Source: a virus
IMG/VR virus record: IMGVR_UViG_3300047409_000439
Location: 1 to 63,781 of that record
Length of the DNA stretch: 63,781 nucleotides
Strand: one strand, 5' to 3'
A program made the translations under genes and the position numbers. The notes under the pieces are model-generated. The model saw nothing but the letters and a program-made list of their open reading frames with translations, did no database searches and was not told where the DNA came from. Shown piece after piece: positions 36,440-45,314 of the stretch. How positions within the stretch are numbered: the stretch's first letter is position 1; every line of letters starts with the position of its first letter.

Positions 36440-37513
36440 TTAGGTCAGGACTTTGGAGCCGGTGTAGCCGACCGCCATCCAGCCCTGGTTTTCGATCATG
36501 ACGGCCTTGTACCAGATGGTTCCGGCATAGCCGCGCTGTCCCATGGGATCGGATTTGGACTTGTCGCCGGGCGGCAGGAAGGTCGGGTTCAAGGATTCCT
36601 TGCCGCGTACCGCGATCTGGCCCCAAGCGTCCTGCGCCGTGACGATGAAGGGATAGACATCGATCAACGCGCCGGTCGTGCTGTACAGCCCGGTTGCGCC
36701 GACCGGCCCGCCGCCGTCCTGGATACTCGGCAGATCGGGGCTGGTGATGAAGCGGAAGCGCTCGCATTTGCCGATTTCATTGGGCATCGGCGTGCCGGAC
36801 GCATAGCGCTCGGAGGGGGTGAAGTTGGGAATGTCGCGGATATCCGGTTCCAGATCGGTATGACAGTATACCGTAAAACCTTCCGCGACCGGATCGGTGC
36901 CGTATTTGCCGCTCGCGCCCAGGACCCGATTGACCGGCTTGCCATGGTTGGCTTGCAGGTTCTTAGCGATCTTTCGGATCATGCCGAGCGTCAATGCGCC
37001 GCTGACGCTGCCGACGCTGTTGGCTCCCGCGCCCGCATAATAGACATTGGTGCAGGCTTTCAACGCGCCGTAGATGATCATCTCGTTGACGAAGGTGACG
37101 CGCTCGCCGATCTGTTCGATCATCGCCTTCGGGATATCGTCTTCATACAGATCATAGGTCTTGTCGGAGAAGCCGTAGAGACAGCCGTACTGTTGAATGA
37201 CGACAGTGATGTCCTGCGGCACGATGCTGTCCGGCCCCGGCGTGACGCCTTCCTGGATTTGATGGGCCTGGATGACGGCCTGATCGCGGTTGCCGATGCC
37301 GTCCTGGAAGAAGCGGTTGATGGTATTCTGATTGAGCGCCGTTGCGCCGTACGGCAGCCAGCGTCTCGCGACATAGGTATCGGAATTGTTCTTGGGCAAT
37401 TGAATTTGCCGTCCGGTCTTGCCCAGGACTTCGACCGGCACGGCATGCGCCAGAATTTGCCCCTTGAACTTGTTGATTCGACCGGGGGTCAAGGAGAAGG
37501 TTTGTAAAGCCAT
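36440..37513 (-). CDS. Major capsid protein, N4-gp56 family
   Basis: The 357-residue protein shows the features of the N4-gp56 capsid family: NKFKGQILAHAVPVEVLGKTGRQIQLPKNNSDT near the start, then RRWLPYG, a central DKTYDLYEDD region and a C-terminal QRGYAGTIWYKAVMIENQGWMAVG. It forms the icosahedral shell with the HK97 fold. The scaffold gene lies directly upstream and the portal two genes before that, the usual head order. Confidence 0.85.
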   Translation of the reverse strand: MALQTFSLTPGRINKFKGQILAHAVPVEVLGKTGRQIQLPKNNSDTYVARRWLPYGATALNQNTINRFFQDGIGNRDQAVIQAHQIQEGVTPGPDSIVPQDITVVIQQYGCLYGFSDKTYDLYEDDIPKAMIEQIGERVTFVNEMIIYGALKACTNVYYAGAGANSVGSVSGALTLGMIRKIAKNLQANHGKPVNRVLGASGKYGTDPVAEGFTVYCHTDLEPDIRDIPNFTPSERYASGTPMPNEIGKCERFRFITSPDLPSIQDGGGPVGATGLYSTTGALIDVYPFIVTAQDAWGQIAVRGKESLNPTFLPPGDKSKSDPMGQRGYAGTIWYKAVMIENQGWMAVGYTGSKVLT

Positions 37514-37531
37514 GATAGGGTCCTCGTTGGG

Positions 37532-38377
37532 TTAGCCTTGCGCGAAGCCTTCATCGAAGTCGTCGTCGGGCGTTCGCGCACGAATGGCCGTGTTGCCTGC
37601 TGTCGTTCTAGGCGGAACAGCGTTCGCAATCCGGTCGCGACGTGCGGCCTTCACTCCGTCAACCGCCTTCGCCTTCATGGCGGGTTGAGGTCCCTTCGGC
37701 GGCGGCTTCGCCGTCTCGGCTTTGAACAAATCGATGGCCCGCGCAATCGCTCGCGCGGAGTTGGACGTATTGATCTTGGTTTGATAGGCCGCGTCCTTGG
37801 ACGCCAGCCATTTCCTGAACGGATGCTCGGGATCGGGGGTTTCGTTCGCCTTGGGCGCACCGACGAGGTCGCGCCAATCGGGATAATCCTCCTCCAGATC
37901 GATCATCGCCTGTTCTTGCAGACGCTTGATGATCAAGGCTTCGCCGGTCAGGCGCGGCTGCGGCTCGACCGGGGCGGGCTTGGCATCGCCGCGCAAGGTC
38001 TTCAGCTGCTGCTGCAACTCGCCGATGGTGCCGAAGGCCTTGGACAACTGGCGATCCTGCTCCGGGACCTTCTGCTCCAAAGCGCGCAAGCGGGCGATCT
38101 CGTCCGGAGACAGCGGGCCGGAGGCAGGTTTGGCCGGTTTGGGGCTCGCCGCCGGGCTTGCCGCCGGGCTGGGCGGGGTTTTGGCGGCGGCGGGGGGCTT
38201 GACCGCCCCGGACGCCGGTTGGCCGCCAGCGGGCGGCTCCGGGGGCTTTTCCGGGGCTGGCTTGGCCTCAACCGGAGGTATTTGGCCTTGCTGCGGTGCA
38301 ACCGGCTTGCTACCGGCGGCGAAACCGGATTCAAAATCGGCGTCGCCGTCTTCGTCTTCGTCATCCGTACCTGTCAT
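37532..38377 (-). CDS. Scaffolding protein
   Basis: The 281-residue acidic, Pro/Ala/Lys-rich protein has a helical centre (LSPDEIARLRALEQKVPEQDRQLSKAFGTIGELQQQLKTL, about residues 95-135) and flexible ends, typical of phage scaffolds encoded just before the capsid gene. Both termini carry related motifs: DADFESGFAAGSKP near residue 14 and DDDFDEGFAQG at the extreme C-terminus. The second motif is in the position where scaffolds contact coat protein. Confidence 0.75.
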   Translation of the reverse strand: MTGTDDEDEDGDADFESGFAAGSKPVAPQQGQIPPVEAKPAPEKPPEPPAGGQPASGAVKPPAAAKTPPSPAASPAASPKPAKPASGPLSPDEIARLRALEQKVPEQDRQLSKAFGTIGELQQQLKTLRGDAKPAPVEPQPRLTGEALIIKRLQEQAMIDLEEDYPDWRDLVGAPKANETPDPEHPFRKWLASKDAAYQTKINTSNSARAIARAIDLFKAETAKPPPKGPQPAMKAKAVDGVKAARRDRIANAVPPRTTAGNTAIRARTPDDDFDEGFAQG

Positions 38378-38384
38378 GACATCC

Positions 38385-38594
38385 TCATCGGGAAGCCCGG
38401 TCTGTTTCCAGATCGAGCAAATACTTCAGGATCGTGATCTCGCCTCTGAGCGAGGCGGTCACGATGGGATCGAACGGCGTGTCATTGCTCTCGCGCCGGG
38501 TTTGCAGCATCAGCGCGAACTGCTGCTTGAGCCTGCGCCATAAGACGCTGTCGCGTTCCTGCGGCGTCAGGACGAACTTCTCGGGGGCGATCAT
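38385..38594 (-). CDS. Small head-module protein, 69 aa
   Basis: The short helical protein (LTPQERDSVLWRRLKQQFALMLQTRRESND...ITILKYLLDLE) lies between portal and scaffold, overlapping the portal stop by four bases. It is probably a minor head or assembly factor. No family recognised. Confidence 0.7.
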   Translation of the reverse strand: MIAPEKFVLTPQERDSVLWRRLKQQFALMLQTRRESNDTPFDPIVTASLRGEITILKYLLDLETDRASR

Positions 38595-41449
38595 TCGCCT
38601 TGTTCGAAGGCGCGGCCCGCGCCCGCCTTGCCGGGCAATTGAACCGGCGGCGCTTCTATCGTCAGCTTATGCTTCTTCATGTCATGCTTGCGCTCGGCCT
38701 CGGCGTCCGCGATCTCGGTCTTACGATCCTCGGTGCGATGCTCATCCTCCAACGCGCGATCTTCGGTTCGATGATGATGCTCCAGCTGACGCTCGGCGGT
38801 GCGATGCTGATGGTCTAATTGCTGCTCTGTTGTTTGCTGTCTCTGGGCCAGGGACAATTCGGCTTGCGTGCGTTGTTGTTCTAATTGCCGGTCGGCTTGC
38901 GCGTTGGCCAAGGCATGCTGACGTTCTTCGACGCGGTGTCCGGCATCGACGGCATGATCGAGCTGGTTCATCTTCATGGCCGCGTTCAACTTCATCGTCT
39001 CCTTGACCAGCTCGGCCTGCACCTGACTGAGCGCGATGTTGCGCTTGTTGGCGTGCTCCAGCATGGCGATCTGCTTCTTGGTCTCCAGCTCGCGCATGCG
39101 GACCTGGGCGTCCGCCGCCGCCTGCTGACGCTCGGTCTCCGCCCGCATGGCATCGGTCTTGGCTTGCATGCTGTCGAGATTGTTGGCGGCTTGCGCGATC
39201 TGCAATTCGTTCTGTGCGCTGCGCTGTTCGCTGGATTGGCTGGCGGCGAGCTTCTCCCTCGCGACCTGGGCATTGATCGTCGCGACTTCGATCTGGGGCG
39301 CTTTGGGCTGGGGCTGGCTCGCCATGTTCTCCAGCTCCTTCTCGCTGTAGGCGAGGTCCTGCGGATGAATGCGCTTGCTGCGCAGCATCATCTTGGCCCA
39401 GCGTTTCGGATCGAGGCCGTAATTGGGGTTGAGAACCATGTTGCCCATCTGGGCAATGGTCTGATCCTGGATGGCGCGTTCGACCAGGGCCGAGGAGCCA
39501 TGCGCTTCGATCTGATATTCGCCCTTCTCGTCATCCGGGACATCGGGATCGAGCAACAGCCATTCGTAATACTGCCGGATGAGAGGCTCTGTAACATAAT
39601 CGTCGAAGCAATAGCCGATGCTGCGCAGCAGCTGATTGGCGTTGGTGTCCTGCAACTGGCTCGCGCCATAGGTTTCCGGGGTCGTGACGCCGGTCTGGCC
39701 CTGGGTGATCAGGGGAATGCTGGTGCTCTCCTCGGCCAGCTTCAAGCTGTACTCGACGATCTTCATCAGAGGATCGGTCGTGTTGGGCAATTGAAAGACG
39801 GCGAAGGCGTCCTTGACGCCGTTGGGGGCGGAGGCGCTGCCGCGTTTCATGTACCAGAGCTTGTTCGGGGATACCGTCCAATCGCCGTCCGCCGGTTCGA
39901 CCGCGCTGACATCCATGACGGTCTGCGGCCCGGCGGCGATGCCCGCGTTGTCCATCATGGCGCGGGTCGCGCCGTTGATCATGCGCTGAGGCGCGACGAG
40001 CTGCTCGGGAATGCCGACCCCCGCCCAGGAGCCGGTGCGTCTCTGCCAAGGCATCGCATGATAGGGATACGCGCCGCTATCCAAAGGATTGATCGTCGCC
40101 CGGACGGGCTGGTCGTCGATCAGAGTGACGATGGCGAAGACGATGTCCTTGCCTTTCGGGACATCGGAGGTCTGATTGCCCATGGTGTACAGAATGTCGA
40201 TCTCGTCCTTGGTCAGCGCCCCGTAATAATACCAGACCTCGTAACGGGTATCGCGCTTCTGCTTTTCCCGGTTGGAGGGATCGGCGTTGTTCATGTCGCT
40301 GGCCTGCTTGGGGCCGCGCTCCAGGCAGAAATCGATGCGGTCGGCGATATAGCCGCGCTCCTTCTTCAAGGCGCGGACCTGCTTCTCGGTCATGTAATCG
40401 CGTTCGAAGACGTAATCGCCGTCATGAATACATTCGCCGCACGCCGGATCGGGAAAGAAATCCCAGGGCTTGATCCATTTGACGGCGGGCTTGACGCGGT
40501 TGACCATGTTGACGCTGACGCCGCTCTTGTCCTTGGACAAGGCGATGGCCCGCTGGGTGCGCGGGAACGGGCCTTTGAGCACGCCGACGCCCAATCTGGC
40601 GCTGTCATAGATGACCTTGCGTATCTCGGCGGCATACTGGCTCTCGACCAGCCAATCGTAGATGCGCTTCTCCGCCGCCTTGGCGGCCTTGTGCGCGATC
40701 TCGATCTTTTCCTCGGCGAGGTCCTTGACCGTCAGCGGCATGCGGCTTTGCGGTTGCGGAGGCGTCCCTGCGCCGAGGGGGCTCGCAGCGGGAGCGCCTC
40801 CGCCAGGAGCCGCCTGGGGCGGGGCTTGAGCGGCCCCTTGCGGAGCAGGAAAGGGAAGAACCTGCCCCGTTTGCGGTTGTTGTTGACCGGGTTGACCGGG
40901 TTGTTGCTGCTGCTGCAAGGCTTGCAGCTGACGCTCGTTGGCCGTGCTCGGACGGGTCAGCGGCAGGCCGGTCTCGTCATGCAGCACTTGCGCCCGGTTC
41001 TCCTTCGCCTTGATCAGCTCGGGATCGGGCGTCTCCTTGATGGAAAAGGCCTTGTCATCGACCGGCAGCAGTATCTCGGCCAGCTTGGCGGCTCCGGCAT
41101 CGACGTATCGGGAGGTCAGGCGCACGAAGATGGTGCTGCGGCTGCTCTCGATCTTCTGTTCGCGTCCGGCGCTGACCGGACCTTCCATGGACATCGGCTT
41201 GGTCCATTTGCTGGAGGCCCATTCAAGGCGGTTGGCGTCGTCGATGCCGAGATACGCCTCCTCGCACGCGATCCAAGTGCCTTCGATGTTGGACGCGGAG
41301 CGGGCCTGCTTGGCTTCCTCGCGCTTGCCGGTCAGCACAATCGCCAGCGCGGCCAGCATCTCCTTGGTTACGACATGGGGCTCGATCAGCTCGCGGACTT
41401 CGTCCGGCAGCGCGTCGAGGTCCTGGCGTGTCGCCTTCGTCTTAGCCAT
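38591..41449 (-). CDS. Portal protein with long charged C-terminal coiled coil
   Basis: The 952-residue protein shows the podovirus portal pattern, with KWTKPMSMEGP, a helical RLTSRYVDAGAAKLAEILLP stem and a central WKTPW-like clip region (GAYPYHAMPWQRRTGSWAGVGIPEQLVAPQRMINGATRA). From about residue 690 onward it becomes a continuous Gln/Glu/Arg/His-rich helix. This contains HRTAERQLEHHHRTEDRALEDEH-like heptads (no exact period) and ends in AGRAFEQGE. Portal C-termini often form the barrel inside the head; this one is unusually long and histidine-rich. Its start overlaps the preceding gene by eight bases. Confidence 0.8.
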   Translation of the reverse strand: MAKTKATRQDLDALPDEVRELIEPHVVTKEMLAALAIVLTGKREEAKQARSASNIEGTWIACEEAYLGIDDANRLEWASSKWTKPMSMEGPVSAGREQKIESSRSTIFVRLTSRYVDAGAAKLAEILLPVDDKAFSIKETPDPELIKAKENRAQVLHDETGLPLTRPSTANERQLQALQQQQQPGQPGQQQPQTGQVLPFPAPQGAAQAPPQAAPGGGAPAASPLGAGTPPQPQSRMPLTVKDLAEEKIEIAHKAAKAAEKRIYDWLVESQYAAEIRKVIYDSARLGVGVLKGPFPRTQRAIALSKDKSGVSVNMVNRVKPAVKWIKPWDFFPDPACGECIHDGDYVFERDYMTEKQVRALKKERGYIADRIDFCLERGPKQASDMNNADPSNREKQKRDTRYEVWYYYGALTKDEIDILYTMGNQTSDVPKGKDIVFAIVTLIDDQPVRATINPLDSGAYPYHAMPWQRRTGSWAGVGIPEQLVAPQRMINGATRAMMDNAGIAAGPQTVMDVSAVEPADGDWTVSPNKLWYMKRGSASAPNGVKDAFAVFQLPNTTDPLMKIVEYSLKLAEESTSIPLITQGQTGVTTPETYGASQLQDTNANQLLRSIGYCFDDYVTEPLIRQYYEWLLLDPDVPDDEKGEYQIEAHGSSALVERAIQDQTIAQMGNMVLNPNYGLDPKRWAKMMLRSKRIHPQDLAYSEKELENMASQPQPKAPQIEVATINAQVAREKLAASQSSEQRSAQNELQIAQAANNLDSMQAKTDAMRAETERQQAAADAQVRMRELETKKQIAMLEHANKRNIALSQVQAELVKETMKLNAAMKMNQLDHAVDAGHRVEERQHALANAQADRQLEQQRTQAELSLAQRQQTTEQQLDHQHRTAERQLEHHHRTEDRALEDEHRTEDRKTEIADAEAERKHDMKKHKLTIEAPPVQLPGKAGAGRAFEQGE

Positions 41450-41765
41450 GCGTCAGCGTCTCTTTGACGACGGCCAGCTTCTTTTCTTCGAGCAGTTCAC
41501 ATACTCTGCCGTAGACGAGAGGGCCTTGCACGGAGCCGACCGCTTCCTTGAGCTTGACGATCTGCTCGAAACTCAGATCAGGCATATCCTCGTTGAGCTT
41601 GAGCGCGAGCTGGAAGCGGTTGAACTTCTCGACCGCTGCGATGTCCTGCTCCTTGGGGATCAGCAGCGCTTCCTGGCAGGCGTCCCGAAGCAGGAAGGGT
41701 TTGCCGTCTCTCAGCGCGGGCTTGTTGTGCAAATCCCGGATCGGCTGGGTCATATCGACGAGCAT
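41442..41765 (-). CDS. Small head-module protein, 107 aa
   Basis: The protein starts MLVDMTQPIRDLHNKPALRDGKPFLLRDACQEALL and ends in a helical LLEEKKLAVVKETLTHG. The middle contains LSFEQIVKLKEAVGSVQGPLVYGRVCELL. This pattern (a short conserved N-terminus plus two helices) occurs in small phage proteins near portals; function unknown. It overlaps the portal start by eight bases. The longer open frame to 42155 is a shadow. Confidence 0.7.
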   Translation of the reverse strand: MLVDMTQPIRDLHNKPALRDGKPFLLRDACQEALLIPKEQDIAAVEKFNRFQLALKLNEDMPDLSFEQIVKLKEAVGSVQGPLVYGRVCELLEEKKLAVVKETLTHG

Positions 41766-41767
41766 GA

Positions 41768-42142
41768 TCAGCCTCCCGACCGGAGCGCTTGCGGGGCGAG
41801 CGCGAAGACCGACATGGTCAACTTGACGCCGACGCCGCCGACGACGCGGGGCTTGAACAGCAAGGTATGCTGAAGCAAAGCCGTGATGCTCTCCCCGTTG
41901 ATGTTGATCTGGGCGTTGTCGGCATATCTGAGGCTGACCCAATTGACGCCGTCGTTGGAGCCTTCGACTTCGACGAGGCCGCCGCCGAACGTGCCGAAGA
42001 CCATGATCGATTTGACCGAATGATTGGGCAGCCGCGCCGGGAAGCAGGCGATGCCTTCGGGCACGTCCGTCCAAGTGACGATCAGCGCGGAGCCGTCGCC
42101 CTTCTCGGACACGTCCGTCATGGATGGATTGATCTCGGCCAT
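41768..42142 (-). CDS. Beta-rich virion-module protein, 124 aa
   Basis: The protein is beta-rich (LIVTWTDVPEGIACFPARLPNHSVKSIMVFGTFGGGLVEVEGSNDG) with a C-terminal hydrophobic strand region (VVGGVGVKLTMSVFAL). The VEVEGSNDGVNW segment resembles small capsid-stabilising or lectin-like folds. Position between terminase and portal suggests a virion or assembly role; I do not recognise the family. Confidence 0.65.
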   Translation of the reverse strand: MAEINPSMTDVSEKGDGSALIVTWTDVPEGIACFPARLPNHSVKSIMVFGTFGGGLVEVEGSNDGVNWVSLRYADNAQININGESITALLQHTLLFKPRVVGGVGVKLTMSVFALAPQALRSGG

Positions 42143-42151
42143 GCCGTCTCC

Positions 42152-42439
42152 TCAATGCTTGGTGATGGAATTGACGTTGACGAATTGCTGGCTGATCTCG
42201 ACCAGCTTATCTATCGCTTCGCCCATCTCGGGACTGTTGGTCGTCTCGCAGACCGCGAGTTCGACGAGATTGGCATCGGTCGCCGCCAGCTTGATCTTGC
42301 CCGCTTGCGTCACTTCTGCCGTATACCAGCCTCCGCCAACGAGAAAGTTCAGCGCCTTGTGCTCGACGCCGAGCGAACGCTCGACATGCTGGACAGCGGC
42401 CTTGCCGTTGGGAAACTTGCGCAGAAAGGGAATGCTCAT
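42152..42439 (-). CDS. Small unknown protein, 95 aa
   Basis: It begins MSIPFLRKFPNGKAAVQHVERSLGV and has a GGGWYTAEVTQAGKIKLAA beta hairpin then a helical C-terminus. It overlaps the preceding gene by four bases. No family recognised. It is clearly part of the tightly packed terminase-to-portal gene string, where all neighbours share start-stop overlaps. Confidence 0.65.
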   Translation of the reverse strand: MSIPFLRKFPNGKAAVQHVERSLGVEHKALNFLVGGGWYTAEVTQAGKIKLAATDANLVELAVCETTNSPEMGEAIDKLVEISQQFVNVNSITKH

Positions 42440-42636
42440 GCTATCGCGTCCAGCTTATCCAAGAAGGCGTTGAGCAGTTCGAACAGATCGTAGCGCGCGC
42501 CGTCTTTAGTGACCAAGACAAGATAGCCCATCTTATCCTTGTCCAAGGGCGCGACGCCCAAGCGCCTTGCTAGTCCGGGCAGCTGAACCAGATGATTGCT
42601 ATCCTCGCTGAAGCGGATCAACTCAGGCATCGTCAT
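42436..42636 (-). CDS. Small unknown protein, 66 aa
   Basis: The short protein (MTMPELIRFSEDSNHLVQLPGLARRLG, then YLVLVTKDGARYDLFELLNAFLDKL) has a plausible alpha/beta fold. It overlaps the upstream gene by 14 bases and the downstream one by four. An alternative start is the internal ATG at 42630. Function unknown. Confidence 0.6.
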   Translation of the reverse strand: MTMPELIRFSEDSNHLVQLPGLARRLGVAPLDKDKMGYLVLVTKDGARYDLFELLNAFLDKLDAIA

Positions 42637-42820
42637 TATAATCCGTATACGAATGACGCGGCGCGCGCTGTCCGGCCTCGTAATAGCGTTCGCATTCCTC
42701 GCGCACGATGCGGAACAGCGCCTCAGAGGCAGGCTTGCCGTTCCGCATCAGCACGGCGTAACGCTCCTGTACGCGCTCGTTGCGCAGGAGCGCATGCTCG
42801 ACGGTCTCGTACGTGCTCAC
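42623..42820 (-). CDS. Small helical protein, 65 aa
   Basis: The protein is helical (ETVEHALLRNERVQERYAVLMRNGKPASEALFRIVREECERYYEAG) and starts with GTG in a GTGA overlap with the preceding stop. It lies in the same gene string as its neighbours. No family recognised. Confidence 0.6.
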   Translation of the reverse strand: MSTYETVEHALLRNERVQERYAVLMRNGKPASEALFRIVREECERYYEAGQRAPRHSYTDYNDDA

Positions 42821-43119
42821 GCTTCCGCGTCGGCCAGCTTGTCGCGCAACAAATAACCTTCGAACGACCAGACCTTTCGCACGGCTTGTTCCCGCGCCAG
42901 TTTGCGTCCGAGTTCGGCGTTGAAATTGGTTGGGCTGGCTGGCGCACTCTCGCCCGTAACAAAGAAGCCGTTGCGCAGCTTGAGAATACAGATCGTCAGG
43001 ATGCTCTCATGTACGAAATAGGTTTCTTCCGCGATCTTGCCTTCGATGCTTTTCAACGTCACGCGAGGGGCGACGGCGACCTTCTCCGCTTCGGCGTCGC
43101 TGAGGTCCAGAACATCCAT
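42817..43119 (-). CDS. Gp49/66-family phage protein
   Basis: The 100-residue protein matches the pattern of the phage gp49-like family, with VTLKSIEGKIAEETYF, then LTICILKLRNGFFVTGESAPA, and FNAELGRKLAREQAVRKVWSFEGYLLRDKL at the end. These small proteins are common near head genes or DNA-metabolism genes in many phages; their function is not established. Confidence 0.75.
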   Translation of the reverse strand: MDVLDLSDAEAEKVAVAPRVTLKSIEGKIAEETYFVHESILTICILKLRNGFFVTGESAPASPTNFNAELGRKLAREQAVRKVWSFEGYLLRDKLADAEA

Positions 43120-43161
43120 CTTGCACGTCCTTCCGTATACCCGGTTTCCGCCGGGCGCGGT

Positions 43162-44526
43162 CTATGACAGCATGCCCATGCCGGGAATGCGGCTTTGATA
43201 GGCAGGCACGCGCGGAGCCTTGAACTTCTCGCGCTCGACGACATCGGGGAATAGATCGGTCAAACCCCAGACCAAGGCATCGACCCTATCGGGACTGTAG
43301 TTGTCGCTGCGGTCAGCCGCGCGTTGCGGCGTGAACATGATCATCTGATCTTCGAGGGTCGGCAGCGTGCCGACATGATGGACGAGGCCTTGCTCGTACA
43401 AAGCGCTGATCGGTTCGGCCCGGACATACTTGCCGCGCGTCGCCTGCACCAGTTTGACCGGCACGTTCTCGTTGACCGATTGAATGACCATGCGGACCAT
43501 CTCGCCGCCTTGATTGGCTTCCGCGACGATGCAGTCGGCGCTGTAGCGCTTGTACGCGCCGACCGCCTTGCGCGCCCAGGTATCGGGACTGCCGCGTACG
43601 CTCCAATCGTCGAGCACATAGGCTTCCTTGCTCTTGGCCTGACCCGACACGATGACGCCTGCCTCGTTGGCATCCTCGTTGTCGTCGCTGGAGGTCGAAG
43701 GATCGACACTGACGACGATGCGGACAAACTCGGGGAGGGGGCCATGCCGGGTGATGTCGTGCCTGCTCTCGTCGAGGCCCCGGCGGGTCCAGAGGGCTCC
43801 AGGAACGTCGCCGAGTATCTCGGCCTCCAGCTCCTGCCTGCCCAGCCTTGTGCCCGCGTAGCGGTCGATCACGGCCTGTTTGAAGCTCGGGGCGATGTTG
43901 GCGAGGTTGTCGATGGTCCGGCCTCGCGTAACCTTGACCCCTGGGGTATTCATCAGCCGCTTGATCAGCGGGATCGGGCGGGGCGTCGTCGTCGCGATCC
44001 AATGCGGATGCTGGCCTAAACGCAAACCCAGCATGGCCTGATCGAAGACGGCTTCGGCATAACGGTATTTGGCCAGCTCGTCGAACCAGATCAGATCGTG
44101 CTGCGGCCCTCTCAACTGATCGGGCTCCCGCGCATCGTACAAGGTCGCCTGCACGCCATTGGGCCAAGTCAACCGGCGCTTGGAGGGTTCGTAGATCGGA
44201 CGCATCCAAAGCGGGGAGCATTCCAGGATGCCGCTCTCGCCCTCGACCAGCACGTCTCTGCCATCGGCGGAGGTCTCGGCAACCAGCCCGATGCGCTTGA
44301 CCGTGCCCGCCTCGACGACCTTGCGGACGTACTCCGCGCCGGTTCTGGTCTTGCCCCAGGCTCTCCCTGCCAGCATCAGCCAGCCGAACCATTCGCCCTC
44401 CGGCGGCAGCTGTTCCTTCCGCGCCCAGAACTCCCAGCGGTACTGTAAAGCCAGCGCTTCTTCCGCGCTTAAACTCGCTCTAAGACTTTTCAGTTGGGCC
44501 TGGGAGAAGTCTTGAAAATTTCGCAT
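43162..44526 (-). CDS. Terminase large subunit
   Basis: The 454-residue packaging motor has a Walker A variant LAGRAWGKTRTG (about residues 51-62), a Walker B IWFDELAKY (about 146-154), ATTTPRPIPL as coupling motif, and a RNase H-fold nuclease domain with VSVDPSTSS (about 271-279) and a C-terminal DRVDALVWGLTDLF. It cuts concatemeric DNA and drives it through the portal. The annotated start overlaps the terminase small subunit by 47 bases, so an internal start is possible. Confidence 0.9.
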   Translation of the reverse strand: MRNFQDFSQAQLKSLRASLSAEEALALQYRWEFWARKEQLPPEGEWFGWLMLAGRAWGKTRTGAEYVRKVVEAGTVKRIGLVAETSADGRDVLVEGESGILECSPLWMRPIYEPSKRRLTWPNGVQATLYDAREPDQLRGPQHDLIWFDELAKYRYAEAVFDQAMLGLRLGQHPHWIATTTPRPIPLIKRLMNTPGVKVTRGRTIDNLANIAPSFKQAVIDRYAGTRLGRQELEAEILGDVPGALWTRRGLDESRHDITRHGPLPEFVRIVVSVDPSTSSDDNEDANEAGVIVSGQAKSKEAYVLDDWSVRGSPDTWARKAVGAYKRYSADCIVAEANQGGEMVRMVIQSVNENVPVKLVQATRGKYVRAEPISALYEQGLVHHVGTLPTLEDQMIMFTPQRAADRSDNYSPDRVDALVWGLTDLFPDVVEREKFKAPRVPAYQSRIPGMGMLS

Positions 44527-45085
44527 CCAACATCCTGTTAGCGTCTATTATCAGCGTTTGTATAACATCCTGTCTTTGCTCATTATCCTTCCCGTACAAC
44601 CCGATATGACGCATCGCCTTCTCCAAGGCGTCGTTCTTGTTATGCAGCTTGATCCGCTTCGTTGTTATTCTCTGTCCGTTTTGGGTCGTGCGATACTCTG
44701 TATCGATCTGCGCAATGGCGGCCCGCATCTCCGGCTCCATGTCATGAATGGATTTGAGCGTGCCGTCGTCGTTGAACATCCGGATTGGATCGCAATAGGC
44801 AATTCTCGCGACCTCTCTCAAGGTCCTATTCACCGTCAAGCCGGTCAGCGCGGCCTGCTCCTCGTCATGGGCTCTGATCGTCTCCTGCACATCCGGGCGT
44901 CTGAGCATCCGCATGCCCTGTAAAGCCGAGCACTTGACCCCATACCCAGCCGTGATCGCAGCCTGCTTCGCGTTCCTGCCGTTCCTGAGATATTCAAGAA
45001 TGAACGCCCTCAGCCGCTTCTCGTATTCGAGAAAGCCCCTGGGGTACTGATGCAACTCCCGCCTGAGCCGTTGCGGTCTCGGCAT
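44480..45085 (-). CDS. Terminase small subunit (Terminase_2 type)
   Basis: The 201-residue protein has an N-terminal helix-turn-helix (FILEYLRNGRNAKQAAITAGYG, about residues 27-48) and RRPDVQETIRAH, the Terminase_2 pattern, followed by NRTLREVARIAYCDPIRMFNDDG and HNKNDALEKAMRHIGLYGKDN. It recognises packaging-site DNA and hands it to the large subunit. ATG at 45085 (MPRPQRLRRELHQYPRGF) is chosen because the frame further upstream overlaps another gene and is low-complexity. Confidence 0.88.
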   Translation of the reverse strand: MPRPQRLRRELHQYPRGFLEYEKRLRAFILEYLRNGRNAKQAAITAGYGVKCSALQGMRMLRRPDVQETIRAHDEEQAALTGLTVNRTLREVARIAYCDPIRMFNDDGTLKSIHDMEPEMRAAIAQIDTEYRTTQNGQRITTKRIKLHNKNDALEKAMRHIGLYGKDNEQRQDVIQTLIIDANRMLDAKFSRLLPGPTEKS

Positions 45086-45090
45086 TGTCT

Positions 45091-45309
45091 CTATGACATC
45101 CCGCTTTGATTGATGATGCCGGTCTGCTTGCGCTTGGTATTGGCGGTCTTGTTGTTGGCCCGCTTGTTGGCGGTCGCTATGGCGACGCCTTCCGGCACGC
45201 CCTTCTTCAGCATCGCATTGGCCTGCTTGGCAGCTTGACGGGCGGCGGCAGGACGTTTGACCAGTTTCTTGTTGTGCTTCGTCGCGAAGCTCTGCGCATC
45301 CCAAGGCAT
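45091..45309 (-). CDS. Small basic protein ending in a G-I-I-N motif, 72 aa
   Basis: The protein starts MPWDAQSFATKHNKKL and continues with a repeat-like KRPAAARQAAKQANAMLKKGVPEGVAIATANKRAN, a pattern seen in small phage proteins of unknown function. It ends RKQTGIINQSGMS, matching the motif found in internal virion proteins. It is strongly basic and may bind DNA. It lies directly upstream of the terminase small subunit. Confidence 0.65.
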   Translation of the reverse strand: MPWDAQSFATKHNKKLVKRPAAARQAAKQANAMLKKGVPEGVAIATANKRANNKTANTKRKQTGIINQSGMS

Positions 45310-45314
45310 GGTGT

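Noticed and set aside
38885-41467. 860-codon open frame on the plus strand opposite the portal
   Set aside because: The minus strand encodes a clear portal; the plus frame is a mirror of its codon bias. Similar long antisense frames oppose the giant virion protein, the tail hub and other virion genes.
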